A stretch of 64,000 bases of DNA from Halorubrum sp. 2020YC2. GTDB taxonomy: Archaea; Halobacteriota; Halobacteria; Halobacteriales; Haloferacaceae. This document shows positions 53,759 to 62,154 of the stretch, piece after piece. Numbering within the stretch: position 1 is the first letter of the stretch; each line of letters begins with the position of its first letter. The stretch covers positions 2,480,001-2,544,000 of the forward strand of contig NZ_CP076019.1 of the NCBI RefSeq assembly GCF_018623055.1. Direction: 5' to 3'. A model generated the notes under the pieces. It searched no databases. It was not told the origin of the DNA and saw only the letters and a list, made by a program, of their open reading frames with translations. A program made the translations under genes and the position numbers.

Positions 53759-54544
53759 ATGACCCTCGCGCTCTCGGTCGAACTGGCGGCGGCGATCGCC
53801 GTCGTCGTCGCGGTCGCGGGCGCCGTCAACGGGGTCGCCGGGTTCGGCTTCGCCGTCGTCGGGACGATGGCCCTCGCGACGGCGCTCGACCCCGCGACCG
53901 CCGTCGCGTTCATGATCCTCCCGATGTTCGCCGTCAACCTCGCGCTCGTCGGTGACCTCACCAGAGAGGAGCTGCGCACCTGCGGCGCGCGATTCGCGCC
54001 GCTGCTCGTCGCCGCGCTCGTCGGCACGGTCGCGGGGATGGCGCTGCTCGACCGGCTCCCCGAGGCGCCGGTGCGCGTGCTTCTCGGTCTCGTCTCACTC
54101 GGGTTCGTGGCGACCGCGCAGCGCGCGGTCCCGCTGCCGGTACTCGCCGACGCGACCGACCGGGAACTCGCCGCGTCACCGTTCGTCATGGCGGGGGTCG
54201 GCGGCGTCTCGGGCGTCCTCTTCGGCGCGACGAACGTCGGGGTCCAGCTCGTCGCGTTCGTCAGGAGCTTCGACCTCTCGCACGGGCTGTTCGTCGGCGT
54301 CGTCGCGCTCGTGTTCGTCGGGATCAACGGCCTGCGCGTGGCCGCGGGCGGCGCGCTCGGACTCTACCCGGACGCGGCGTTCGCCCTCGCGTCCGCGGCG
54401 GCGGCGCTGCCCGCGGTCGCCGGGGTCGCGGTCGGAAGGCGGCTCCGCGGCCGGGTGAGCGAACGCCTGCGTCGCGGGGTCGTCCTCGGCCTGCTGACGG
54501 TAATCGGCGTCAGGCTCGTGCTCGGCGGCGCGGGCCTCCTCTGA
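53759..54544 (+). CDS. TauE/SafE-family membrane permease
   Basis: A 261-residue protein with about seven to eight hydrophobic helices. It carries the family motif region near the N-terminus (AGAVNGVAGFGFAVVGTMAL) and its repeat in the second half (VGGVSGVLFGATNVGVQLVA). TauE/SafE proteins are implicated in export of sulfite or organosulfur anions. The substrate here is unknown. ATTTATC about 27 nt before the ATG is a leaderless-type promoter. Confidence 0.88.
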   Translation: MTLALSVELAAAIAVVVAVAGAVNGVAGFGFAVVGTMALATALDPATAVAFMILPMFAVNLALVGDLTREELRTCGARFAPLLVAALVGTVAGMALLDRLPEAPVRVLLGLVSLGFVATAQRAVPLPVLADATDRELAASPFVMAGVGGVSGVLFGATNVGVQLVAFVRSFDLSHGLFVGVVALVFVGINGLRVAAGGALGLYPDAAFALASAAAALPAVAGVAVGRRLRGRVSERLRRGVVLGLLTVIGVRLVLGGAGLL

Positions 54545-54549
54545 GGCCG

Positions 54550-54822
54550 TCACCGCTCCGCGTCGAATCGCGAATCGCCTCGGCCACGCGCCCGCGTTCG
54601 AAGCCCCCGGGAACGCCGTCGACGTGACGCTCGGGCGTTCGCGCCGCCCGCCGCCGCCGGGCTCCCGACGCCGTCGCCGGGCGCGACGGTCTCGCGCGCG
54701 ATGAGCCCAACTCGCCGCTCGTCGGATTCCTCCGGATCACCCGTCTCGTCGTTCTCGGCGTCCCCGTCGTCCACCGCGAGCCGCTCTGCGATCCGGCTCG
54801 CGTGTCCGCTCTCGTCGCTCAC
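54550..54822 (-). CDS. Possible small hypothetical protein
   Basis: A 90-residue frame from GTG 54822 (SDESGHASRIAERLAVDDGD) with a strongly acidic first half and an Arg-rich second half (NARASRRRRSRGLRTRARGR). The acidic half looks like genuine haloarchaeal coding sequence and the Arg-rich half does not, so the real end may be earlier or the gene may be a remnant. It has no recognised family. Confidence 0.25.
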   Translation of the reverse strand: MSDESGHASRIAERLAVDDGDAENDETGDPEESDERRVGLIARETVAPGDGVGSPAAAGGANARASRRRRSRGLRTRARGRGDSRFDAER

Positions 54823-55394
54823 GCGGACCCCTCCTCGGCGCCGGTCGGCCGATCGCGGAGGGTCTGAAACACCCGTCGTAGTCGTCGCTCGCGGCGCGCT
54901 TCCGACACCAGAAGCGGTGGGTTGTCGGTTCCCACGAGCGGCGGCCGCGGGGCGACGCGAACCGCCGCCTATCCTGCCGCTCTTCCATCCGCACAACTTC
55001 TTTCGGAGGCATCGACTCCGACCGAAGGGACGGGTGTTAAAGCGAGACGATCCAGACGCGGGCGGTGAAACTGAAAGTAGTCGCCTCGGGCGATTGTGTT
55101 GCGGTTCCTCGGTCGATCGGGGACTTCAAACCCCGGCGCGTAGTGGCGGAGCGTGGCTTTCGTCCCTCTGATACGGAAGCCCACGCGGACCCGCCGTCTC
55201 CAGCAGCGGGGTCCGCTTTCCTTCGAGCCGGACCCATCGGAGAACGACAGGTCCGCGAGAGCGCTTCCGTTGATCCGGATGTCGCGTAGCGGGCAGTTGT
55301 ATTTTGATACTATACAGTATTATAGAGAAACCAGGTGGAATTAGAACGCAGGCTCTTAGGAGATGTTATCAGACGGGAACCGAGTCGTGAAGGC
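54823..55394. other. Intergenic region at the left edge of the accessory segment
   Basis: No convincing gene in about 570 nt. Composition changes from GC-rich to a short AT-rich patch at about 55300-55335 (TATTTTGATACTATACAGTA), which probably holds the promoter of the PhiH1-like regulator. Frames of about 70 residues on both strands around 55060-55290 have mixed composition and no recognisable motif. Confidence 0.45.
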
Positions 55395-55672
55395 ATGCGC
55401 CCGCTGGTATCGTGGATGACCAAGTCGGACCCTGCGATCTTGGAGCTGCTCGACGAATCCGACTTGGATCTCCCCTAGCGGTGATTTCTCACAACGTCGA
55501 CGGCGTCTCTCACCCGACGGTGAAGCGACGCCTTCCGATCCTCGACGAACACGGACTCGTCGAGAGGACCTCCGAGAAGCGAGGCTACTACCGAGTCACC
55601 GAACGGGGTCGAGCCTACCTCGCCGGCGACCTCGACGCGGACGATCTCGAAGAGCAGTGCGCCGAACCGTGA
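55395..55672 (+). pseudogene. PhiH1-repressor-like winged-helix regulator (one frameshift)
   Basis: About 92 residues when joined. MRPLVSWMTKSDPAILELLD and ESDLDLP are in one frame. LAVISHNVDGVSHPTVKRRL, PILDEHGLVERTSEKRGYYR and VTERGRAYLAGDLDADDLEE follow in the next. This is the compact winged-helix family related to the repressor of halovirus PhiH1, frequent on plasmids and proviruses. The break at about 55477 lies in a run of C and is repaired by one more C. It marks the start of a region with accessory character. Confidence 0.8.
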
Positions 55673-55674
55673 CG

Positions 55675-56451
55675 CTACTCGATCTGGAGTTCGCGGGCGG
55701 CGTCCGCCGAGATGGTGAGTCCGGCGTCCGCTGTGGTAACGGGTTCGTCGATCACGTCCTCAAGTAGGTCGCGAAGCTCGGAGATGAAGGAGGCCGGTCG
55801 CTCGACCTGAACGCGGGTCGTCGATTTGTCGGCGTAGTTTAGCCCGCGGTGTCGAACGTAGGTCCGGGCGAACGACCGCCGGACCGGCCGGGGGACGTCC
55901 CACACGACCGCAGGCAGGTGGTCGAGCGACGTTTTCACGCCGGTCGGCGCGCCCATCGCCACGAGACACCGGCCGAGGACCGTTCCGTCACAGGTGGGGA
56001 CGATCTCGGTCGCACGCCCCGGCGTGTCGGCGTTGCGGGTGCGCGTCTCGACGCCGACGCGCTCGAGGGCACCGCGGATCTCCCCGGCGGAGACCCGCTC
56101 GCCCGGCGTCACCGCGGGGACGTAGTTCCCGGCCGGAATGCTGCCGCCGGCGAGGACGTGCGCGAGCAGCTCGACGAGCGCGGCAGCCGTCTCGCCGTCG
56201 GGAGCCGGGTCGAGCCAGCCGCGGTCGATCGCGATGTTGATCCCCCGGACCGGGTCGGGGACGGCGTCTTCGAGCCAGCCGCGGACGCGCTCGGCGGGGA
56301 GGTCGAGCGCCCGCCCCACGCGGACCCGTCCAGCGTTCGGGTGTTCCGCGACGTGCTCCCGAACTCGGCGGTAATCGAGGACCTTCTCCCACGGATCCGG
56401 ATACACGCGATCGCTGTAAGTCCGGGAGAGGGCTTTCGCCGTGGGTTGCAT
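55675..56451 (-). CDS. HTH-containing protein of unknown function
   Basis: A 258-residue protein. Residues ~20-75 look like a helix-turn-helix (YRRVREHVAEHPNAGRVRVG, ALDLPAERVRGWLEDAVPDP). The remainder (GINIAIDRGWLDPAPDGETA, NYVPAVTPGERVSAGEIRGA, GRATEIVPTCDGTVLGRCLV, VRRSFARTYVRHRGLNYADK, PASFISELRDLLEDVIDEPV) is alpha/beta and reminiscent of LAGLIDADG-like DNA-binding folds, though no canonical motif is visible. It is divergent from the pilin gene. A DNA-binding role is likely from the HTH. The exact function is unknown. Confidence 0.7.
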   Translation of the reverse strand: MQPTAKALSRTYSDRVYPDPWEKVLDYRRVREHVAEHPNAGRVRVGRALDLPAERVRGWLEDAVPDPVRGINIAIDRGWLDPAPDGETAAALVELLAHVLAGGSIPAGNYVPAVTPGERVSAGEIRGALERVGVETRTRNADTPGRATEIVPTCDGTVLGRCLVAMGAPTGVKTSLDHLPAVVWDVPRPVRRSFARTYVRHRGLNYADKSTTRVQVERPASFISELRDLLEDVIDEPVTTADAGLTISADAARELQIE

Positions 56452-56654
56452 AAGTACAGCACTCGCGTCAGCGAATTTGAAGCTATCCGTCCAAGTTTCA
56501 CCGCTGATACTCGTGCCATTAAGTACTTAAGTAGGATTGTCGCATCTACTAGCAACCAGCAGCCGATCCGAACGGATACGCGGATTCCATCCGGTGCTGA
56601 CGCGGCACCCGAGTATCCCGCTGGCCCGTTCGACGGTGGTCGCTGGGTTCAAAC

Positions 56655-57080
56655 ATGAAACCAAGCAATCAATCCAACGCGGACGACAGGGCAGTCAGTC
56701 CCGTCATCGGCGTCATCCTCATGGTCGCGATCACCGTCATCCTGGCGGCCGTCATCGGGACGTTCGTTCTCGGACTGGGCGATCAGTTAGGTGACACCGC
56801 GCCGCAGGCGAGTTTCGATGTTGTAAATGTGAGTGATTCTGAAGGAAATGTTACCTTTGCCAAGACTGGCGGTCAAACGATCGCTGCCGGTGACCTCACC
56901 TTATCTATTGGCGGAGAGCGCTACGAAGATGCGTTCCCGAATCAAGACTGGCAAAGCGGGCAAGAAATAGTAGGAAATTACTCCGACAGCGGGGTTTATA
57001 GCGATGAAGAGACAGTCAGGATTATCCACGATCCGAGTGGGAGCGCTATCTTCGAAGAGACTGTCGACTTTGGCAGCTAA
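56655..57080 (+). CDS. Type IV pilin / archaellin-N-domain protein
   Basis: A 141-residue secreted pilin-like protein. The prepilin leader ends DDR before AVSPVIGVILMVAITVILAA, the haloarchaeal pilin N-domain, where PibD would cut. The hydrophobic helix (about 13-40) is followed by a small beta-rich head (ASFDVVNVSDSEGNVTFAKT, IAAGDLTLSIGGERYEDAFP, EETVRIIHDPSGSAIFEETV). The head is noticeably AT-richer than the leader, as is usual for variable pilin heads. Such pilins form adhesion pili. No assembly ATPase lies nearby, so it would use a system encoded elsewhere. Confidence 0.9.
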   Translation: MKPSNQSNADDRAVSPVIGVILMVAITVILAAVIGTFVLGLGDQLGDTAPQASFDVVNVSDSEGNVTFAKTGGQTIAAGDLTLSIGGERYEDAFPNQDWQSGQEIVGNYSDSGVYSDEETVRIIHDPSGSAIFEETVDFGS

Positions 57081-57113
57081 GAACCTATAAGCTGCTATTT
57101 CTTCTTCTTAGAC

Positions 57114-57335
57114 TCACCTCCGATTAGAGTCTATTTGCGTCCGATATCGCAGCCGAAGCACCCCCGTATTGAATCGTTGAATTGTTCCCAGATCTAATTC
57201 CTGACGGGCATTGCGGATGTTCTCTTCCGACTGAATCAAGTGTGCGAGCGCGGCGTCGGTCACTACGCTCATCGGTGGGTCGTCGTCGGGACTGCTCGCC
57301 ACGATCTCGCTCGCCCTTTTGAGCTGGCGCTCGCG
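57114..57335 (-). pseudogene. 3' fragment of a broken gene (unknown)
   Basis: The frame CPYLTDERERQLKRASEIVA, SSPDDDPPMSVVTDAALAHL, IQSEENIRNARQELDLGTIQ and RFNTGVLRLRYRTQIDSNRR reads like the C-terminal 70 residues of a real charged helical protein. No 5' part is present: at about 57335 the sequence becomes the body of another truncated gene in the opposite direction. Confidence 0.5.
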
Positions 57336-57339
57336 TTCG

Positions 57340-57714
57340 TCGGTCAGGTACGGGCAGCTCGTCGAGCTGTGGGCGACGGACCGCTACCCGCTCACGCTCG
57401 ACTATCCGGTTGTAGACGGGCTCAACTTCGATACGACCGACGAGGACGGCCGCCCGTGGGACGTGAAGGACTCGATGGTCAATGGCGTCCGACCGACGTT
57501 CAAGTTCTGGGAGGACCAGCACGAGACGCTCGCGGACGCTGACGGTGGGTATGCGCTTGTGTGGTACCGAGCGGAAGGGAGAGAGATAACCGTCGTATCA
57601 TCGCGCACGATCCGCGCTCGGGACTTAGAGATCACGAACTGGACGAATCCCGGCGAGACGCACTATCGGAGCCATTCACGGGAGGCACAAATTTCGGAAA
57701 TTCGCATGCGGTAA
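57340..57714 (+). pseudogene. 3' fragment of a conserved haloarchaeal gene
   Basis: The frame GQLVELWATDRYPLTLDYPV, VDGLNFDTTDEDGRPWDVKD, SMVNGVRPTFKFWEDQHETL, YALVWYRAEGREITVVSSRT and EITNWTNPGETHYRSHSREA reads as an intact C-terminal domain of about 120 residues. The upstream part is missing. It abuts the opposite-strand fragment head to head, as if a deletion or insertion removed both 5' ends. The family is not recognised. Confidence 0.5.
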
Positions 57715-57831
57715 TTGTTTTTACCATTACAGGCAAGAGGGCTAGAGAAGGATAACCGGCTGATGTGGTAGTAAAATAGATCTAGACTATCTGTTGAGTT
57801 TTGAGGAAACGGACACGCAATACGCTTGGAA

Positions 57832-58212
57832 CTACTCACTGGAGTGGTTGCGCTGGATCTGATCTTCAATATACCGGAGCTGCGACCGTTCATCCCGGAA
57901 AGATTGAAGTAGTATCTCCATTGCCTCATCATCGATCTCGCCATCTGCGGCAACGATCAAACGAGCCATTCCTTCTATTTCCTTTTCAATACTCTTCAGA
58001 GGGCCATCTCGATAAAGTTCCTCAACCTTCTGATCATGATGGAGGTATCGTTTTGCTTCATTTGGAGAGCGCTTTCGAGCTGCATCAGCGGGGTCTTCAA
58101 ACGACAATTCTTTCATATTCCACTCTTTGCTGTCGGCAACATAATTAGTATAACGGTCGACAAAAGACCAAAGGATTAAGATCGCAGGATCATCCCATAT
58201 TGGTAATGGCAA
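57832..58212 (-). CDS. Small hypothetical protein beside the methyltransferase
   Basis: A frame of 126 residues from TTG 58212 (PLPIWDDPAILILWSFVDRY); a start at ATG 58116 (MKELSFEDPADAARKRSPNE) would give 94. It is mostly helical and charged (YLHHDQKVEELYRDGPLKSI, LLQSFRDERSQLRYIEDQIQ). The long version overlaps the methyltransferase start by 7 nt, so divergent transcription may be shared. Low-GC codon use links it to the defence-like cassette rather than the host background. The function is unknown. Confidence 0.6.
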   Translation of the reverse strand: MPLPIWDDPAILILWSFVDRYTNYVADSKEWNMKELSFEDPADAARKRSPNEAKRYLHHDQKVEELYRDGPLKSIEKEIEGMARLIVAADGEIDDEAMEILLQSFRDERSQLRYIEDQIQRNHSSE

Positions 58213-59132
58213 AGCCGATACTCAAGTGGGCGGGTGGGAAACGCCAAATCATAGATGCTATCACAGAGGCGTTTCCGCCTAGCGAGGAGATCGGAAGCTA
58301 TCATGAGCCGTTCTTTGGGGGCGGTGCGGTTTTTTTTGAAGAGGGATATAAATATGAGGCAGGGAGCATAAATGATGTCAACAAGCGGTTGATTAATCTT
58401 TACCGTATAATTCAAGATTCAGACAAAAAGGAAAGGCTCATTGAAATTCTACAAGAGGACCTCAAACCACCGGACTCAGAGCCTGTTTCCGGTGAATTTG
58501 ATGACGCCCGGAACTATTACTACCAACAGAGGGAGATTTTCAATAAGCGACCTAGGGGTGAGTCTTTCGATGAAGTCAAGGAAGCTGCCCTACTCATATA
58601 CCTGAATATAACTTGTTTCAATGGGTTGTACCGCGAGAATCAATCAGGAGAGTTCAACGTGCCTTGGAACCACAGTAACCCAGATTGGGACAGATCTTCG
58701 CGGATTGAGGAGGCACACAATCTATTTCAAGGAGTTACTATTAATTGTGGAGATTATCAATACGTAACAGACTCTGATCAGGTTAGCCCGGGCGATCTAG
58801 TATATTTTGATCCGCCTTATGATACAGACTCTGACTCTTCGTCTTTTGACCAATACCATTTCGAGCCATTTGACAAAGAGGATCAATGGCAACTCCGAGA
58901 TACTGCCGATAAACTAGTTGAACAAGGGGTTGATGTTGTTATATCAAATGCTCCATCGGTGATGGACATCTATACCGACGAAAGATATGATATTAGGCCG
59001 ATCGGAGCACGAAGGTCAATTAACTCAGACGGGACCGACCGTGGTGAAGTACAAGAAGTAGTAATCACAACGGTAGACGAACCACGTGTCAAAAAAGAGG
59101 AATCAAAGAAGGTGAAGGAGATTAAGAACTAA
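58206..59132 (+). CDS. D12-class DNA adenine-N6 methyltransferase (Dam-like)
   Basis: A 308-residue DNA methyltransferase of the alpha (Dam/D12) class that methylates adenine in a specific site using S-adenosylmethionine. The N-terminus KPILKWAGGKRQIIDAI and motif I EPFFGGGAVFFE bind AdoMet. LNITCFNGLYRENQSGEFNV is the conserved D12 block, and VYFDPPYDTDS is the catalytic DPPY motif. VVISNAPSVMDIY follows near the end. ATG 58206 is preferred over TTG 58200. Codon use is far more AT-rich than host genes. Its end overlaps the end of the convergent Mrr-like gene by 11 nt. Confidence 0.95.
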   Translation: MAKPILKWAGGKRQIIDAITEAFPPSEEIGSYHEPFFGGGAVFFEEGYKYEAGSINDVNKRLINLYRIIQDSDKKERLIEILQEDLKPPDSEPVSGEFDDARNYYYQQREIFNKRPRGESFDEVKEAALLIYLNITCFNGLYRENQSGEFNVPWNHSNPDWDRSSRIEEAHNLFQGVTINCGDYQYVTDSDQVSPGDLVYFDPPYDTDSDSSSFDQYHFEPFDKEDQWQLRDTADKLVEQGVDVVISNAPSVMDIYTDERYDIRPIGARRSINSDGTDRGEVQEVVITTVDEPRVKKEESKKVKEIKN

Positions 59133-60180
59133 AGAACGAATCCATCGCTCCATCAGGATAATATTCATATCTTCTCTTCGATCTATCGGGTCTTTTGATA
59201 TCGCCTTGGATCGTCCAAAACCACTTACCCAAGCAAGTCGCCCTCCGTTCTGCGGTAGTTCCTGTGACCGTTGTTTCGGTTTCTATAATCTCAACCAAGT
59301 CCTCATGCTTCAACCCAGACCCTTCTTCGAAGTTATCTTTGATCCTCTTTACTATATCAAGACTATCAATAGCGTGTTCAAGATATTTCGTATCAACGAA
59401 CTCATCATCGCCGTCAGATTTTTTCAAGTACTGTCGTCCGTCCTCCGTCAGTTCCCACCCGTGAACCGTGGATTGACCATGCGGGTCTAAGATAGGTTTG
59501 ACAAGTCCAACTAGTTCAGCTGCTGTAACGTAGTAGTGAGCTTGACGTTCTGTGATGTGTTTCGAAGAATTTTTTCGAAGATATTCAGCCATTTCGTTAA
59601 ATTCCCTGTATTCGTTGTAAATCGCACGCAACGTAGGAGTAAGTAGCTGAAGAGAATCGGCCTGCGGGACCTTGCGAGATGGAATTAGCTTATTATTAAA
59701 TTTATCAAACTGTGCCCAAAAGGATTTATCCAGACGAGGCCCATCTGAGCCCTTGATTACACCTACTTCTTCGTCGATCATTATTGATGTGAGATCAGAT
59801 CCGTTGATTAACCGGACAGCGATCCCATCTAACTCTTCAGCACGTGTGACCGCATCCTCACTAAATTCAGATAAGGTGATAAGCGTCCCAAATTGACAAC
59901 CTGTATCTTCAAACTTTGAACTGATCTCGTTAATAGCCACCTCTGGAACGGCTGATCGATGTCGAAAAAGGTGTACACCAAACTCTGCCGCAAGCAGTTG
60001 ATCACCAACTTGCCCCCGTATCTGGGGACCAAACGAACGGTCCTGGGTTACTTCAATCTGTGATAGGGACTCTACGTCTTCCAATATGAGTTTACACAGG
60101 TGTTTGAATGGCTCGTTATCCATATTATACATTCTATCAAGCAATTCATCTTCCATATCCTCGGTTTGTGAGTGGTCCAT
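59122..60180 (-). CDS. Mrr-like nuclease-fold protein with winged helices
   Basis: About 352 residues starting ATG 60180 (MDHSQTEDMEDELLDRMYNM); TTG 60192 is an alternative. Residues ~20-140 follow the Mrr restriction-endonuclease plan (PFKHLCKLILEDVESLSQIE, GVHLFRHRSAVPEVAINEIS, FGTLITLSEFSEDAVTRAEE, IAVRLINGSDLTSIMID). The usual D...QxK catalytic strand is not obvious, and LLAAEFGVHLFRH stands in its place. Winged-helix-like segments follow (LRAIYNEYREFNEMAEYLRK, YVTAAELVGLVKPILDPHGQ, HGWELTEDGRQYLKK). It ends the AIPR-HNH operon and is convergent with the methyltransferase, which suggests the effector side of a restriction-like system. Confidence 0.65.
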   Translation of the reverse strand: MDHSQTEDMEDELLDRMYNMDNEPFKHLCKLILEDVESLSQIEVTQDRSFGPQIRGQVGDQLLAAEFGVHLFRHRSAVPEVAINEISSKFEDTGCQFGTLITLSEFSEDAVTRAEELDGIAVRLINGSDLTSIMIDEEVGVIKGSDGPRLDKSFWAQFDKFNNKLIPSRKVPQADSLQLLTPTLRAIYNEYREFNEMAEYLRKNSSKHITERQAHYYVTAAELVGLVKPILDPHGQSTVHGWELTEDGRQYLKKSDGDDEFVDTKYLEHAIDSLDIVKRIKDNFEEGSGLKHEDLVEIIETETTVTGTTAERRATCLGKWFWTIQGDIKRPDRSKRRYEYYPDGAMDSFFSS

Positions 60181-60185
60181 ATCAA

Positions 60186-60542
60186 TTAACAACTATCACA
60201 CATACTCCCATAATCTTGAGGGAGTATTCCTAATCGGAACTTCACTTTATACTCGCAACTAGAGTTCCGATAACTGATATACTCATCACGGATATTGAGC
60301 TGATGCTGAATTTCTTGACACTCTATCTCCGAAGAATCCGGTTTCTGTATTATAAAACGGCTTTTATTGGGGCATATACCAATTTTTCCACGATCAAATA
60401 GTCTATGGTGGTTTTGACACAAAGAGATGATATTCTGGACCCGGTCTCGCCCTCTACGTATCTCTTCCGAGTCAAACGTCTCCTTCGGCTTGACATGGGC
60501 ACCGTCAGTGGGTGTGGTACCGCAGATAATACATCCGTTCAC
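60186..60542 (-). CDS. HNH endonuclease
   Basis: A 118-residue HNH nuclease. The treble-clef zinc knuckle begins with NGCIICGTTPTDGAHVKPKE (first Cys pair and the His of HNH). The beta-beta-alpha-metal core is VQNIISLCQNHHRLFDRGKI, with the Asn and final His residues, and CEYKVKFRLGILPQDYGSMC follows. The start GTG 60542 overlaps the AIPR-like stop (GTGA), so translation is coupled. HNH proteins of this size cut DNA in restriction and phage-defence systems. Confidence 0.9.
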   Translation of the reverse strand: MNGCIICGTTPTDGAHVKPKETFDSEEIRRGRDRVQNIISLCQNHHRLFDRGKIGICPNKSRFIIQKPDSSEIECQEIQHQLNIRDEYISYRNSSCEYKVKFRLGILPQDYGSMCDSC

Positions 60543-62152
60543 GACAGCTGAATATTGTATACAGGCGCACTTCGAGGTGCCTCTTCCTCTTCGTTCTCAA
60601 CCATTCCTCGCCCACTTTCTTCATCAAGCCAGTGAGTGAAGTCTTCATCCTCGGACTTCACAAACTTTGTTTGATCGGATACCCGGTAGAGGATTTCCGG
60701 ATCTGGTGGGTCCTGGCCTGTTCCGAGTGTGAATAGGTTCCGCTCAAATGGCGGGACACGACGCTTGAATTGGTTAGGATCTGTATCTGCTTCTTTGAAA
60801 TAGTCATTCAGTCGTAATAGCAAGTCCACCTTTTGATCGTCCCAGAGAGTCTGTGGTTTGACGAACCATCCAATAAGCTGTCTACTTCCATCCGCAGAGG
60901 GTACCATTTTGATATCTGTCCGGAATAGTCCCAGAAGCATGACTTCGAACGGTTTTGGCAGGTTGAGACCTTCTTCGCCAGCATAGTCTCCCATTCGTAA
61001 TGTTCGTGAGTTTCCATCAACCCAGTTTTTCCACAGGGCTGTTTGTCGGACGATATCACTGGAGTCACCGCTCCGGTCAATCAACTCGTCATTTTCAAGT
61101 GAGTAGGAAAGTGCGTCGCGAAGATGGAGGAAGTCATCAATAAGCGGTAATAAATGGGTAAGTGGGTCATCAGTCCCATTTCTGCGGGCATTTTCAACGC
61201 TATCATACCAAGAATTGTGGATGCTTTGGACCCGTGTCGCTGCTGTCTTATGTGAGTCACAGCGCTGGCAATAGAGTGGGTGATAGAATTCATCAGGATC
61301 CATTGTCTTCATCAGCCTAATGAAATGCTCTGCCCCAATTGCGTCGAAGTTTGCGTCGGTATCTCCCTCTCGCCAAGACACCATTGACGAATCTTCCATA
61401 GCTGATTTGAACGGATCGTAGTATCCACGAAAGTCTGCTTCAGACCTTTGTTCAAGCTTATTATTGTTATTCCGAGCTCGGGAAATTCCCGCTAGCTCAC
61501 TTTTTCGTTCAGCACCCTGGAGCGAATCCGGGATCTCTATTACCTCAATATGGACAGCAGCGTTTTCACTCACCTCAAATTGCGATGTCAATATAGCGAA
61601 ATACGTGTGTCCGCCATTACACACCCCCTCTCCTTCGTCAAATTCGAAGGTTATCGCAGTTTCTTCTGCTATACTATCGTCATCTAGCTCCTCGGAAACA
61701 ATGTTGTCACAGAGGATAGTGAGGCCATTATTCTTTTTAACGAAGTCTTCCGGGTTATGCTGGAGCGTATCCTGCATTTCTCCGACTTGCTTAGAATTGC
61801 GGGGCCGTCGTGGGTTCGCGTCCAAAGGAAGTCGAGTTCTCTTGAGAGCCTCACATCGAACATAGAGGTGGTGAACTGGGAACGCGTCAATTTCTTCTAA
61901 GTCACTTTCTCCAGAATAATTGACCACAGGTAGAGTCACATTTGATGGAACTTCGAGAACCTCATACGACACTCCGTCTTCAGATTCTACCGTTTTTATA
62001 TTGGCGTCCTCAGGGCCGAGGTTGGGCATGAAATCGTGATAGTGATTACTGCCCAATAAATTAGTGGGAAAATTATCGATGAAAATGGACTCGAAGACTT
62101 GCTTTTGACTGGCAGAGATGTGAGGTACCTTAGCTTGTGTGGCCTTAGCCAC
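60539..62152 (-). CDS. AIPR-family (abortive infection phage resistance-like) protein
   Basis: A 537-residue protein from GTG 62152 (VAKATQAKVPHISASQKQVF). The core resembles AIPR proteins: LPLDANPRRPRNSKQVGEMQ, DTLQHNPEDFVKKNNGLTIL, EGVCNGGHTYFAILTSQ and ISRARNNNNKLEQRSEADFR, with the NNG, NGG and N-rich motifs typical of the family. A zinc-like CQRCDSH lies near residue 305. AIPR proteins are linked to phage resistance, but their chemistry is not settled. It is the first gene of the operon with HNH and Mrr-like genes. Upstream in-frame sequence to 62320 is GC-rich flank and is not part of the protein. A hairpin overlaps the start codon. Confidence 0.75.
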   Translation of the reverse strand: MAKATQAKVPHISASQKQVFESIFIDNFPTNLLGSNHYHDFMPNLGPEDANIKTVESEDGVSYEVLEVPSNVTLPVVNYSGESDLEEIDAFPVHHLYVRCEALKRTRLPLDANPRRPRNSKQVGEMQDTLQHNPEDFVKKNNGLTILCDNIVSEELDDDSIAEETAITFEFDEGEGVCNGGHTYFAILTSQFEVSENAAVHIEVIEIPDSLQGAERKSELAGISRARNNNNKLEQRSEADFRGYYDPFKSAMEDSSMVSWREGDTDANFDAIGAEHFIRLMKTMDPDEFYHPLYCQRCDSHKTAATRVQSIHNSWYDSVENARRNGTDDPLTHLLPLIDDFLHLRDALSYSLENDELIDRSGDSSDIVRQTALWKNWVDGNSRTLRMGDYAGEEGLNLPKPFEVMLLGLFRTDIKMVPSADGSRQLIGWFVKPQTLWDDQKVDLLLRLNDYFKEADTDPNQFKRRVPPFERNLFTLGTGQDPPDPEILYRVSDQTKFVKSEDEDFTHWLDEESGRGMVENEEEEAPRSAPVYNIQLS

Positions 62153-62154
62153 AC
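62137..62154. repeat. Inverted repeat at the AIPR-gene start / island edge
   Basis: GTGTGGC-CTTA-GCCACAC is a perfect 7-bp stem with a 4-nt loop. It spans the GTG start codon of the AIPR-like gene and coincides with the change from AT-rich to GC-rich DNA. It could be an autoregulatory operator, a translational hairpin or a recombination scar. Confidence 0.55.

Noticed and set aside
55000-57100. Transposase, integrase or attachment repeats in the accessory segment
   Set aside because: I looked for DDE or tyrosine-recombinase motifs, terminal inverted repeats and tRNA-like ends and found none that hold up.
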